From positions 558,001-622,000 of the forward strand of contig JAFEVB010000010.1 of the NCBI GenBank assembly GCA_032629725.1: a DNA stretch of 64,000 nucleotides. Reading direction: 5' to 3'. This document shows positions 42,587 through 53,329 of this stretch, piece by piece. The position numbers and the translations under genes are program-made. The notes below the pieces were generated by a model that ran no database searches, was not told the origin of the DNA, and worked only from the letters and a program-made list of their open reading frames with translations. How positions within the stretch are numbered: the stretch's first letter is position 1; each line of letters starts with the position of its first letter. The DNA is from Gremmenia infestans (taxonomy: Eukaryota; Ascomycota; Leotiomycetes; Helotiales; Hamatocanthoscyphaceae).

Positions 42587-43809
42587 TGTAAGATAGGGGA
42601 TGGATGTGTGATAACAGCACGAAATGCGATACGGAAATCAAATGGATGGAGGTAATGTAGTGCCAAATGCTAAACGAAGTCGCTAATAATAATATGGATA
42701 GCAGATGCTTAACTGATGATAGTCATGTATGGAGGAAATTGCTGGAGGTGGGTGTTGTTGTCGACGTCCAAAAAAGTTGGTCGTTCGGATGGATTATTGG
42801 GGGAGAGAAAGAGCGAAACGATTGTACTTAAGGGAGAGAACCGCTGCCTCACTAGCTCGGCTTGATGAGATCAGCGCGAGTCACTTTGGGAAAGTGAATG
42901 AGATTTTAGGGAGAATGGATTCACTAAGTCGTTCAGTTGAAGTTGTTGTTGGGAATGCACTCTAGCTGTCAGGAACCTGATTCTTGTCAAGAAGACTTTT
43001 CAGCTGAGATGCTCAGGTGTCGAAGGTAGTGTAGGTGGATTTATTATTGCGCTGTTTCCATGGTCTGCTGTCCGAAGATATCAACTAAGTTATTGAGCAA
43101 TAGTACTGTGTGGTGGCGGACGTTGAGAATATTCCAGCTTCGATTGAATGTTGCCTAGGGAAGAAAAAAGGGAGACCGCACGGTGGGTGTTGTAATATCA
43201 ATATCTTTGAGATACTAAGGCTATAGACCGAAGGACTAAAATGCTAAGTGAGTTTGAAAATAAGAGTAATTTGGCATTTCCAAGGAATGTAGTGCCATAC
43301 GATAGTTATTTTAAAGCAAAAGGGAACGACTCGTCAAGTTTAGGAAAGAGCGATCACTGCTAATACTGACAGCGTGAAGGAAGCTTGGATCGAGGTAAGC
43401 CTACGATTGCAGTAGAAAGCGGTAATTTACATCCCAAGAAAGAACTGCTCCAGAGGAAAATCAATCATCACAATGAACTAAACATAAAGATCAAATGCGA
43501 GAATTTCATTCATTCAAGTCTTTCTAGAGCTTGTTGACTAGGAAGCAGAGATAACGCCAATTGCTAAAGATGCAAAACTGGATGGTGTAAAATAATGTAT
43601 TCCGGTTGACTTTCTATCTCAGCCTTTATCGAGTGGATGAAGACTATATCCATTTTACGACTGTCGTTTTGCACGAGAGCTTCTAGTTGCCACATTTATG
43701 AATTGCCACGCAGCAAAATGAATCAAATAAAAAGAATACCAGGCGTATCATAAAGATGGAACTTCCATCCAAGAACTTGAACTTTGGATTTTTTACCATG
43801 TAATTCGAT
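42587..43809. other. Intergenic, upstream of the Myb-like gene
   Basis: 1.2 kb. A 78-codon ATG frame on the plus strand (42729-42965) lies divergently from the Myb-like gene. It is helical and charged but has no family match I can name, so I do not call it. Confidence 0.5.
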
Positions 43810-44967
43810 TTATAAAAACACAAACCGACGCCAATTCTCTCCCAGTATCCCAACCCCCTTCTCTAGACTCCACCCTTTAATCTCACAGATCTTTCGACAC
43901 ATCTCTTCAAGCTTCTTGTCCATCTCATCTCCAGCAATATGGAGATCGCTCTCGACCAAAATCCTATCATCCGGCATAGCTTTGATGACCTCCACAGCTT
44001 TGGCGCTAGCCGCTGTGGACATGTTGATGGCAGCAGAGAACGAAAAGTACATATCTGCTGGAATCGAAGGATGGAAGTATTGTTTTAGAGGGTCCGGTGG
44101 TCCGGAGTATGAATGGAGACATATTCGTGGAGGAAATGGCTTGGGGCTATCATCCACTAGCACTAGTTCCTTCTCTTCTTCTGATCGTTGTATACCGGCA
44201 ATCTTCTTCCGCTCTTTCTTGCTGAGGACTTCCTTCTCGTAGCCTTTCCATGTCTCTTGCAAAGTTTCGAATACGACCCCATGAGCTTGAACGCCGTGGA
44301 CTGAGACTGCCCTTCCAATCTCTCCGGCTAGTTTCAACTGTGCATTTAGAACGATTCTCTGGTGGTCTATTTGGACTCGATATGGCGTAAGTTTTCTGCC
44401 TTCTCTCCCGCCTCGAGTGAGGGTTTGGTCTCTTGACTCTTCTTGGTCCGACGACCATACACCAGGCAGCCGAAATGCTTTGTCCAGACCGATTTCTCCA
44501 ACAAGGGCTACGGGATACTTCTTTAAGTAATCCTTCGTTTGTTGTAAGAACTCTTTCAACGATCTCGGCTGAGGGAGTGAGTCGAGGAATGCCGAGTCCT
44601 CGGGTTTGGGCGTCAGAACAGACTGATAATGCCGGATCTTGAAGTCCTTAGATGTGACATCTAGAGGATCTTTTTCTGTATCATTGTACATTTGATGGGA
44701 AAACCATGGATGCCATCCAAAACAAGGAACTAAGCACTCATTCTCAGACAGGCTTCCTACATCGGATGATGTCTTGAGACCATAAGTATCAGCGATTTGA
44801 GCTACAAGTTCCTGATCTTGACCTCGAGTTGCCATGACTGTTAATACTTTGGCTTTCATGCTTGGTATCGAAGAGACAAGACTCATGGTGTCTGTAACAT
44901 GGCAGTGGGCGTCGAAGACGCCCAGATGCCATGGAAAGGGGGCATCTTCCGAGGTCGTTGAGGTCAT
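43810..44967 (-). CDS. scn1: TatD-type metal-dependent hydrolase (Scn1/Cut9-interacting)
   Basis: A single exon encodes 385 aa from the ATG at 44967; the four codons upstream would need a GTG start. TatD enzymes are TIM-barrel nucleases or hydrolases with two metals. Scn1 was found as a Cut9-interacting protein in fission yeast. Metal ligands and landmarks are FDAHCHV (H-X-H), CFGWHPWF, GEIGLDKAFRLPG, SVHGVQAHG, RICLHSYSGPPDPLKQY and the catalytic Asp of ILVESDLHIAG. Insertions around residues 95-130 and 240-270 make it longer than bacterial TatD, as in other fungal members. All key residues are present, so it should be active. Confidence 0.9.
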   Translation of the reverse strand: MTSTTSEDAPFPWHLGVFDAHCHVTDTMSLVSSIPSMKAKVLTVMATRGQDQELVAQIADTYGLKTSSDVGSLSENECLVPCFGWHPWFSHQMYNDTEKDPLDVTSKDFKIRHYQSVLTPKPEDSAFLDSLPQPRSLKEFLQQTKDYLKKYPVALVGEIGLDKAFRLPGVWSSDQEESRDQTLTRGGREGRKLTPYRVQIDHQRIVLNAQLKLAGEIGRAVSVHGVQAHGVVFETLQETWKGYEKEVLSKKERKKIAGIQRSEEEKELVLVDDSPKPFPPRICLHSYSGPPDPLKQYFHPSIPADMYFSFSAAINMSTAASAKAVEVIKAMPDDRILVESDLHIAGDEMDKKLEEMCRKICEIKGWSLEKGVGILGENWRRFVFL

Positions 44968-45342
44968 ATTGTAACGCACTTAGTCATAAGATCATATCAA
45001 TACAATCACCATATCACCAAACATTAAGGTATGTTCCACAATGCTCGAAAGCGTCTTCCCAAGTCAAGACGGATGAAATGTTTCGCAGATTCTTGCTCTA
45101 AAAAGTTCCGTCAGAAGTTTATCACCGTGGGAAGCGGAGCAAACGCAAGGTTCAGGCAGATTGTCGCTAAAGATCCCTGAAGCACCCCACTGAATTCACT
45201 AAAGATTATAGCGCGCTCCGCTTCCCCAGAATAAAATAGATCACATGCAAGGGCAATCAACCCCTCCAACCCATATCCTTTCTTCAAATCTCACCATCCG
45301 ACAAAGAATGCCATTCTACAACGTCTTCCAAAAGAACTGGGA
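44968..45342. promoter_or_regulatory. Divergent promoter, SCN1 / small membrane protein
   Basis: This 375-bp spacer lies between two divergent starts. It contains an overlapping upstream ORF (45309-45380) for the plus gene. No named site is recognised. Confidence 0.5.
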
Positions 45343-46032
45343 ATGGCACTTCTCAATCTCAACCCGCTCTACACCGTAACCCTCCCAATCCTTTTCCTCT
45401 TCAGCCTCCCCGTCGCCCTCTTCGCCTGCCTCACTACAATCCTCGCTTTCATCGTCCTCCTCTTCCGCGTATCTCTTATCTACATCGATCTCGCCGCAGC
45501 CGTGATCCCGTACTATCTCCTTGGCATCACCCCCAATGCTTCTCTCCCCGAAGAGAAACCCGGAGCATCCCCAACACAAATCCCCTCGCGCCGACGGAGA
45601 CGCAGGAGCAGTAGTAATATAAGCACGGGCTCTTTGACGCCGAATGCCCTGGGACACTCCTCTAGCGTCGTCGGGTTGAGCCTCACGCGCGATTTCGAAG
45701 GCGTGGGGGGTTGGCGATTCCGTGCTGAAGAGGAGGAAGAGGTGTGGACGAAGATTAATAGTAGGCTGGAGTTGCCGGCTGAGCATGGACGGCGGCATAG
45801 GCGGAGTGCGACGGGTGGGCTGGAGATGAGGGGGAGGGACGAGGGTAATGGCACGGTCATGAATAGTGGGAGGGCGAGGACGCCGCCTGTGGGGAGGGAG
45901 GAGGAGTATGGGTATTTTGTGATGCAGAGGGGTAGTGAGGTTAGTCCAAAGGTGGGGAAAAGGGAGGCGAGTGTGGGAACGGCGAGTGGTAGTTCGAAGG
46001 GGTCGTCGGGGTTGAATATGAAGGGCAGGTGA
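45343..46032 (+). CDS. Small membrane protein with N-terminal hydrophobic hairpin, unrecognised
   Basis: A single exon encodes 229 aa. Residues about 9-60 are strongly hydrophobic (VTLPILFLFSLPVALFACLT, then IVLLFRVSLIYIDLAAAVIPYYLLG), enough for two membrane helices or a hairpin. A basic stop-transfer block RRRRRRSSSN (about 83-92) follows, then a disordered, charged tail with Arg/Gly/Glu. A hydrophobic hairpin followed by a basic segment resembles proteins that insert in the ER or lipid droplets, but that is only a structural impression. An ATG at 45309, out of frame and overlapping this start, may reduce translation. The family is not recognised. Confidence 0.68.
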   Translation: MALLNLNPLYTVTLPILFLFSLPVALFACLTTILAFIVLLFRVSLIYIDLAAAVIPYYLLGITPNASLPEEKPGASPTQIPSRRRRRRSSSNISTGSLTPNALGHSSSVVGLSLTRDFEGVGGWRFRAEEEEEVWTKINSRLELPAEHGRRHRRSATGGLEMRGRDEGNGTVMNSGRARTPPVGREEEYGYFVMQRGSEVSPKVGKREASVGTASGSSKGSSGLNMKGR

Positions 46033-46356
46033 GGGAAGGGATTGGTAATGATCTGATGATGATGATGATGATATACGGATTCAGCGTTTTTGGAGCACAT
46101 TGATAAGGATGGGAGGGCTACATCGCTTTATAAATTTACACAATTTGATTATTTCCAATTCCTTGAAATCAAACTCTAACAGGCCCTCTTGAGCCCCAAG
46201 CTTGACTCGGTGGTGTTAGCCTGGAAGCCCCCACTATAACAATGATAAATTATCAATCCAACACCATGTAACTCCCCCATTTTCATCCCAGTCATATCCA
46301 GCACTTCCCACTAACAACCCCAACCAGTATATTCAAGTCCAATTCCCCCAAAGCTT
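46033..46356. other. Convergent spacer with a GAT microsatellite
   Basis: A tandem tgatgatgatgatgatgat run lies at about 46054-46072, just after the membrane protein stop. Nothing else is seen. Confidence 0.7.
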
Positions 46357-47052
46357 TTACAGCGTATTCCAAAAGTAATTCGCATAAAAGAACCTCGAAA
46401 ACTTCCCATCCATATTAACAATATGCACATCCCCCTCCTTCCCATTCCTCACGATCGCCTTATTATACTCTCCCCCTTCAGTATCCCTCTCAATATCAAT
46501 CCCCAAGCCGCGATAAACCTTCAATTTGAGTCCAATCTCATCATCTACGAGTCCTCTCTTCACATTATCTCCTCCTTCCACACCTTGCTGCTCTAGCTCC
46601 TGCAGTCGAGATTGCAAGTCAGCGAGTTGCGAGGATAAGCGCTCGGATTCGATTTCCAGGTCATTAGCTGTCTTTGCGATGCGGAATTTCTGCGTGTCGA
46701 GTGTCGCTATTTCAGAGGCGTGCGCGGTGGAGGAGTGAGAGGAGACGGTTTCGTTGTGGTGGTTGTTGAGGGTTGTGAGGGTGCGAGAGAGTTCTGTTTG
46801 TTTTGTTAGTTGGACACCAAATAATAGATGTAAGAGGGTCGTACTTTTTAATGCGCTGTCTGCTTCACGAACCCGTAGCTCGCGCGCCTGTTGCAAGGTT
46901 GAAAGGGATTCATTGATACGGGATACCGCGAGCTTGTCTGGTGTTATGTTAAAGTTTCCGATTGTGTGGTGGATGAGCTGTTTATTGTTAGATTTAGTGG
47001 TTGTGAGGGGCGTTTGTTGACTTACTGTTGCGGGATCTTCATCGAGAAGCAT
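46357..47052 (-). CDS. spc24: Spc24, Ndc80 kinetochore complex subunit
   Basis: Spc24 pairs with Spc25 at the inner end of the Ndc80 complex and links microtubule-binding Ndc80/Nuf2 to the kinetochore. Exons 47026-47052, 46845-46977 and 46357-46793 give 198 aa, the usual length. Both introns (48 and 51 bp) are multiples of three without stops, so an unspliced frame of 231 codons also exists. The spliced N-terminus MLLDEDPATLIHHTIGNFNI matches the family far better. The middle is a coiled coil (DLEIESERLSSQLADLQSRL). The C-terminal globular domain ends in GDVHIVNMDGKFSRFFYANY followed by FWNTL, the family signature. It is divergent from FIS1 with 339 bp between starts. Confidence 0.93.
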   Translation of the reverse strand: MLLDEDPATVSQQTPLTTTKSNNKQLIHHTIGNFNITPDKLAVSRINESLSTLQQARELRVREADSALKSTTLLHLLFGVQLTKQTELSRTLTTLNNHHNETVSSHSSTAHASEIATLDTQKFRIAKTANDLEIESERLSSQLADLQSRLQELEQQGVEGGDNVKRGLVDDEIGLKLKVYRGLGIDIERDTEGGEYNKAIVRNGKEGDVHIVNMDGKFSRFFYANYFWNTL

Positions 47053-47391
47053 TTTGAGTGTATATTCAAGAGCGTCTGTTTGATTTGAGAGAAGCGATGG
47101 AGCAGCGTGATTGTATTCGAGGTGCGCAAGATGTATTTGAGGGAATTCATGAAGTTATACTTAGGCCTCGGTATTAATCCCAATGTTTTCTTACTCAAAT
47201 TATGGGTCACGGAAGTTGGCAGGGCAGCAGGTGACGTATGGTACCAAAAGATCACAAGCCACAACGCCACATCATCCAAGCTTCCTCGAAACCTTGAACC
47301 TCCACACGCTCTTTGAAGTAAACCTCGCAACTTCCCTCTAATACTCTTCATTTTTAAATTGTCAGACTTGACTTAGGAGCGAATTCACAAT
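47053..47391. promoter_or_regulatory. Divergent promoter, SPC24 / FIS1
   Basis: A 339-bp region shared by two conserved genes. No clear named motif is seen. Confidence 0.5.
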
Positions 47392-48128
47392 ATGGGATCC
47401 TCTCTACCCTGTAAGTTATGGATGGTAGCATTCTGGATACCCAACTTCATACTCGTTTGCGATATTTCTTTACGCCCCCAAGCTTGAGACAGCTATGCTA
47501 ACACAATATGTGTCTTTAGATGCTGCAGATGCAGAAAGGTCAGTTACATGTCTTTGGGGCATTACTGTGCTTGCAGAAATGCCCGCAAAGCTCGCTATGC
47601 TTCGCAGTCTCTCTCGGGCTACTCATACTAACTAGACTTTTAGTCCACTAAAGCCGGCCGAGTTACAAGTCCTACGCGCTCAATACGAGAAGGAAGGTGA
47701 ACATGTTGGAGTACAGACCAAATTTAACTTCGCATGGGTGAGTGAAGAGCGTGGAGCGTCCTTGTGTTCCACAAATACTGATCGTCTGCCAGGGTCTAAT
47801 CAAATCCAACGTCCGCCAAGAACAACAAGAAGGCGTCCGTCTCCTCTCAGACATCTTCCGCACATCCCCCGAACGAAGACGAGAATGCCTCTACTACCTA
47901 GCACTAGGAAACTACAAGCTTGGAAACTACGCCGAGGCAAGACGGTACAACGATCTACTGCTAGACAAAGAGCCGGCAAACTTGCAAGCTAGCAGTCTGA
48001 GGGGTTTGATCGACGATAAGGTTGCAAAGGAGGGGATGATGGGTGTTGCTATTCTGAGCGGAGTTGCTATTGCTGCTGGTGTTGTCGGTGGAATGATATT
48101 CAAGGGCATAGGAAACAGGAAGAGATGA
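47392..48128 (+). CDS. fis1: Fis1, mitochondrial fission receptor
   Basis: Fis1 sits in the outer mitochondrial and peroxisomal membrane and recruits the Mdv1-Dnm1 fission machinery. Four exons, 47392-47410, 47520-47538, 47644-47737 and 47793-48128, give 155 aa, the family's normal size. Exons 1 and 2 are micro-exons of 19 nt each. They encode the N-terminal arm (MGSSLPYAADAESPLKPAEL). TPR-like helices follow (FNFAWGLIKSNVRQEQQEGV, then CLYYLALGNYKLGNYAEAR and LLDKEPANLQASSL). The C-terminal tail anchor is GVAILSGVAIAAGVVGGMIF, ending in a basic GNRKR. The second donor is GTCAGT, weaker than consensus, but the join restores the conserved sequence exactly. Confidence 0.95.
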
Positions 48129-49014
48129 CGAATTGTTGCGGGGTACCAAAAGGGTGATAGGATAGGCTATCGGAATATGAATGGCCACGAATTTGTTTAA
48201 TATACCACTCAAGTAATTGTATGATCATGAATAGATCCTTTCGAGCGTATTAGAACTATTGTTCGTGTTCCTACCCTGGCCAGGTATGGGACAGCTGACT
48301 CATTCTGATGTTGATGGCTGGACGGGACTGAGTCTTCTGAGAGAAGCTCAAAGAAGTCCATGGAAAAGACAAAGACGAATGGATCACATTTGAAAAGCAA
48401 AGCCACGAATCATCTTCTAATATAATTGGAGATCAAAACGTTTTGTCTTCCGTATTACGGACATTATAAGTCGACAGCCATACCATAGTAATAAAGTGAC
48501 AGGGGTCATTAGCGATCGGCCAAGCTGCATCTGCGTCACAACTGATTGGGAAAGTCCGGACAACCAGACCAGCCCAGCATACAGAGTATCAAACTAATCA
48601 AGACACACATCATCTATTTGACACCGACTACACCTATCCTCTCTTATAGTCATTCCGTCGCGAATATACTCACCATATAAATCCTCAAATATCCACTTCC
48701 TGAACAACGTGTCGAGCCCGAATGCAGTGTATCTACGACCCCTCTTCCTGATCATCCTGCGCGCCTCACCAAGGTCAACCAACGAGGCAGCTTTCAGCTT
48801 GATTGCGCCTCGTCATATCCATGTGGCAGGTGCTGAACAGCGGGCAAGGGCAAACAATCTGAGAAAACCGTCTCAATAAGAACCCCCAAGTAGTGGCAAC
48901 TGTGCCTTCGAAGGCACCTCATTCACCACGGCTTTCCGATTACTACGCAACACAGGCCTGGCTGTAAGCGTCGGCCTGACTGCCCTCGCTCTTTTACAGG
49001 GCGTCCGAGACGCC
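48129..49014. other. Intergenic, upstream of the RING E3 gene
   Basis: 0.9 kb. Only short frames without protein features. No repeat or RNA gene recognised. Confidence 0.55.
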
Positions 49015-50771
49015 ATGGCCGATGAACCTTCGAGTGACGGAAGTAGACACTTAGATGCTTTAGGGCCAAGAGATGTTGTATATTGCCATCAATGTTCTCA
49101 TGAATGGTATCAAGATGAGCACGGCCTGACGTGCCCAAGATGCGAGAGCGATATCACAGAAATCGTAAGTTCATCCCGGGGAACGTCTCATATTTCTTTA
49201 ACAGTATGCTGATACCGATACAGGTCAGTCTTGAGAGCGATCCAAGACCAGGCCATGATGAAGCACCCGAGACTCCTCCAGACTTTCGCGACCTCCATGG
49301 GCATGACCCGTGGCAACATAATGGTGCCGATTCAGACCCGGAGGAGGCAGATATTGAGGAGCATGTCCAGCATGGACCTGGAGGCTCTGTCTCCGTCTCA
49401 CAGACTATACGAAGCTCCAGACCGCCGCGGATTGCTTTCGGAACCCGACCTAGTCGGAGAGATGCACACCCACAAGATGGACCCGATCCTGTCATAGCAG
49501 ACTTCCAAAATATGGTCAACAGTATGATGGGCCCAACCGTACGACAGGGCCAAACTGGAAGATCGGGGACTGATACATTATTTTCTCAAGGTCAATTTGG
49601 TGGAAATACGTTTCAAACAGCTCGCGGTCCAAATGTTGTTGGTGGACGTTTTACATTCCACTCTGGACCTATTCGACCGAGAGATGCAGATGGTCCACAG
49701 CCTGGAGGTCCACCAGTAGAAGATATAGCTACGTACGCTCCAACCCCAAACTCTCCTAACGGCGGTTCCTTGTTTCTTGTTAGTCTCAGAGCCCCCCCTG
49801 ACCAGCTTCCCAGGCTCATTGGAAATCTCTTCGGTGCTATGGGTGAACCCGCCGGACATGACCACGACCATCGAAGCCCCGGTATGCCCCCAAACCCACT
49901 CCAAGGTCTATTTGCATCACTACTCAACCCAGCAAATGCCCGTTATGGAGATGCAGTATATAGCCAAGAAGCCCTTGATGAGATCATATCAACGCTAATG
50001 GAGCAACACCCTACCTCAAACGCACCCGGACCGGCATCCCCGGATGCAATCTCCTCCCTCCCAAAGAAGAAGATAGACGAGAAAATGCTTGGCCCAGAAG
50101 GTAAAGCTGAATGCAGCGTCTGCATGGACGACGTAGTTATCGACGAAGAAGTCGTAATGCTACCCTGTTCCCATTGGTTTCACGAGCAATGTGCCTCTAT
50201 GTGGCTCTCGGAACACAACACCTGCCCCATTTGTCGCAAAGGCATCGAAGGTGAAGCCACTCCAGCCTCAAGCAGCCGCCGTTCTAGCAACAGCCGCCCT
50301 GCATCAAGAAGTGAACGACGCTTAAGCCGAATCGGCCTCGTTCGGCCAAGAATGAGCCGTGATAATACCTCGGGCAGCAGAAATGAAGCTAGGTTAGATG
50401 CCATACGCCAAAGCGGCCGTCTTTCCCCTACTGAAGAGACTCAAGGTTCAACGACGATGCCGACTGGCTCGACTAGACGCTGGCAGATTGTGGGTGATGG
50501 CAGTAGTCCTCTATTATCGCGGCCTAGAGAAAGAAGCAATGATTCTGATCCGTCGAGGGATATGCCGGGTAGCTTCTCGAGTTTTACGCGGCATCGGGAG
50601 AGGCAAGATGCTAGACGCGAGAGCACCGGAAGAGGCAGTGGTCGGGGTAATACGAGTGGCAGTGATCATTCTCGAAGCTCGAGACGGAGTTCACGATCTG
50701 GAGATAGTTCCGGGAATGGACCGATGAATTGGCTCAGAGATCGCTTTGGCAGTGGGAGAAGTCACGATTAG
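49015..50771 (+). CDS. RING-H2 E3 ubiquitin ligase, RNF115/RNF126-like
   Basis: Exons 49015-49164 and 49224-50771 give 565 aa. Exon 1 encodes an N-terminal C2-C2 zinc ribbon (Cys24, 27, 40, 43; YCHQCSHEWYQ, TCPRCESD) as in RNF126/BCA2. That module binds ubiquitin or clients in quality-control ligases. A RING-H2 finger follows near residue 348: CSVCMDDVVIDEEVVMLPC, HWFHEQC and CPICRKG, with all eight ligands present. The block PKKKIDEKMLGPEGKAEC just before RING is conserved in this family. The stretch between is Gly/Pro/His-rich. The C-terminal 190 residues are Ser/Arg-rich and disordered. It probably acts in the cytosol on misfolded or mislocalised proteins; that role is inferred from relatives. 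Confidence 0.9.
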
Positions 50772-51029
50772 ATTCCTTTCCCTAATGTCGATTCAAAGCG
50801 TATTGAGGGCGTTCGGTCTTTACTCCCCTCACTTTTAACTGAGCACATGGGCTTTTCTGGGAATACCATTCGTTGATAGATGGGCAATATTACGGAGGAA
50901 GCTGTGGCGAATAACACCTTGGCTTTCTTTAAGTGCTTGCTAGAAATTGGGACGCTCTGAACACGCAAGTTATCAAACTATGTACGTGTAGATTTTCGTA
51001 CATGTGATATATATGGAAGGAATTCAGAA

Positions 51030-53329
51030 TTACAAGTAGGCCGTCAATACAGATACCCGCGTCAATGCCACAGCTGAACCGTGCTCGCCTTCACTCATCG
51101 CTTGCATGACTTCAATCATACGTACTAGAATATTTCGTTAGTTACAATCATCACGCTGCAACATGGAGAGGGACAACTTACAAATATCACCCTTAGCTCT
51201 AACAAACAACGGATCCCTCGCCAGCAAGTCCAGACCACCCTCTTCCTTGACCGTATCCTTAATTATTCCCCCAATACAAAGCGCTTCCAAAAACGCCCTA
51301 TGATTGAACACCCACCACACCTTCGCTTCGGAATCAAACAGCTCGTAAAACAAGAAAAACGCCGTAATCGCATCATGCGCGGCCTCCAGCGCTCCCCTCA
51401 CATTAACCGGAACCTCATCACTCGCGCTGCTATGCAACAACATGACATTATGAAAATAATTACTCGTTAGGAATAACGTCTGACGCACGATGCGCTTGTT
51501 CGTATGCGAAAGCAGCGCGATGGTCTCGGTGTCCCAGCAGCGGAAAACGTCGGGAAAGGAACGGTAGACAGCGCGGAAGTCAGCGAGGAGTTTAGCTTTC
51601 TGGCGGGGGGTGGAGCAGATGGGGAGGTCGAGGGAGCGCGGGGAGCAGACGGTTTCCTGGACTAGGTTTGCGAGGGTCCAGCAGCCGCGGATGTAGGCTG
51701 TGTCGGTGGGGTTTGTGTTGGCGATGCTGGAGGCGTCGTCTTGGAGGTCTTCGACGGAGACGTCGGTGTGAGTTGCGCTGGGGGGGAGGGAGAGGAGGAC
51801 TGTGAGAAAGGTGTCTTGTAGGAGCACGGCTTGCCACAGTTTGCGCCGCTGCTGCTTTTCGAAGGTGCTGGCGTGCGGGGAGACGATGTTCGGGTCCCGG
51901 TGGAGGCCCATGGCGTAGGCTTGCCGGATGAGGATACCGGCGAATGCCCAGCCGTCTGAGGCGTGGTTGTCGTTTATCAGGAAGTAGGTTACTAATACCA
52001 TAGCTTGGATAGAGCGGACGGAGGCTTTGTTGAGATATGAACTCATCCGGAGAGACTGGTGGGCTGCGGACACGTAGAACTCGGCGGTTTGCTGGCGCTC
52101 TCGCGGTGAGGTTGTTGTTACGAATTGAGTTCCCATAGCAAGCATGGAGAAGACTAATGCTACAAATGCGGCATCGGCGCGATCTCTCTCGGGTTGAGGC
52201 AACGACCAAAAATGCGTGTAGTCGGCATAGAAGGTTTGTCTATGCAACATAGGGTAAACCGGGTCGACGCATTCGAAATATCGTTCTAGAAGGATATCTG
52301 ATTGCAACTTTTCCGGAAGAACTGATATCACTTCCGCTAGTCCTCCTTGACATGTCCAGTAATTTGCAAATGGATGTTCAGATCCGATACCGAAGACATT
52401 CGAGGCTGTAGGATGAGAATAAGGCACATTTGAGAGAAGGCCGACGGATGAAGATGTCGAGCCCCTAGAAGCACTCCTCTCATGCGGATATGGAACTTGT
52501 TTCGGTCCTTCAAACTCGTTAAATACAGCCTTCTTCTTTGGTGGTTTGGTCATTCGCGTGGTACTATTGACCGTGCGGTTCGTTTCCCTAATGATGATTA
52601 GAAGGTACACCAAAGCAGACTTAGTAACTCACTCTAAAATATTTGCAACGTGGGCATATCTGCATTCGGTCTGTCGTTTTATACCTAAGAGGAATTAAAC
52701 ACACTGCTCTTTATTCTGCGAAGCGGGGTTTCCTACATGCAAGACAATTGGGTCGACCTCTATCACACTGTTGCCACTCATTAGTACACTGTAAGAGATC
52801 TCTTGAGTTAGGAACTTGGGCTGCTTGGATATGGATGGCGTCTGCAGAAAGCCGCCGCGGAGAATTGGGGAAATAGTGGATATCGCAGGTTATCTCAACA
52901 AGGACAAGGTTTCACGTCAACCCAAAAGATTGAGGACTACATAGTACCTTACTCCATGACTAGACAAGACCCCCAACTCCAAACGCATCAAGAAAATGAA
53001 TATACTCATATAGCGACATCATGTGATGTATCCATCTAAATGCTTGCCAAATTGCGGGAACGCGTTGTCGTGTAACAATGCAATGCGGGTCCATGCATCT
53101 AGTACTGTGTCTCAATATTACTAACCTTAGTCTTCCTCTCTACACACTCCTCGCAGGAAAGCGTTGGTTTGTTCCTCTTCTGCTTCTTCTTTGCAGGTTC
53201 CGAACCCGTCACAGAGCCGTCTTCGTGCTTCACGACGGTAGGCGAGCCAGCCAATGTACTCTCGGTGGTGGCAGGAGAGATCACAGCATAAACCGGGGTT
53301 GATGGCCCACCGAATTGATTCATGTTCAT
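51030..53329 (-). CDS. Zn2Cys6 transcription factor with Fungal_trans domain
   Basis: Five exons, 53126-53329, 52737-52767, 52633-52684, 51182-52587 and 51030-51124, join in phase to 595 aa. The zinc cluster is split over three exons. It reads C-X2-C-X6-C-X6-C-X2-C-X6-C at residues 59, 62, 69, 76, 79 and 86 and is preceded by a basic stretch AKKKQKRNKP. The large exon holds the Fungal_trans region: LLERYFECVDPVYPMLHRQT, SIQAMVLVTYFLINDNHASD, GWAFAGILIRQAYAMGLHRD and the RRKLWQAVLLQDTFLTVLLS block. The last 31 codons depend on a 57-bp intron with a GTAACTAAC branch. Without it the protein would end 13 residues after the junction. It probably regulates transcription; targets are unknown. The start at MNMNQF is preferred over a longer frame rich in noise. 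Confidence 0.9.

Noticed and set aside
42729..42965. 78-codon ATG frame divergent from the Myb-like gene
   Set aside because: Helical and charged but no recognisable family or promoter features; kept only as a possibility in the intergenic entry.
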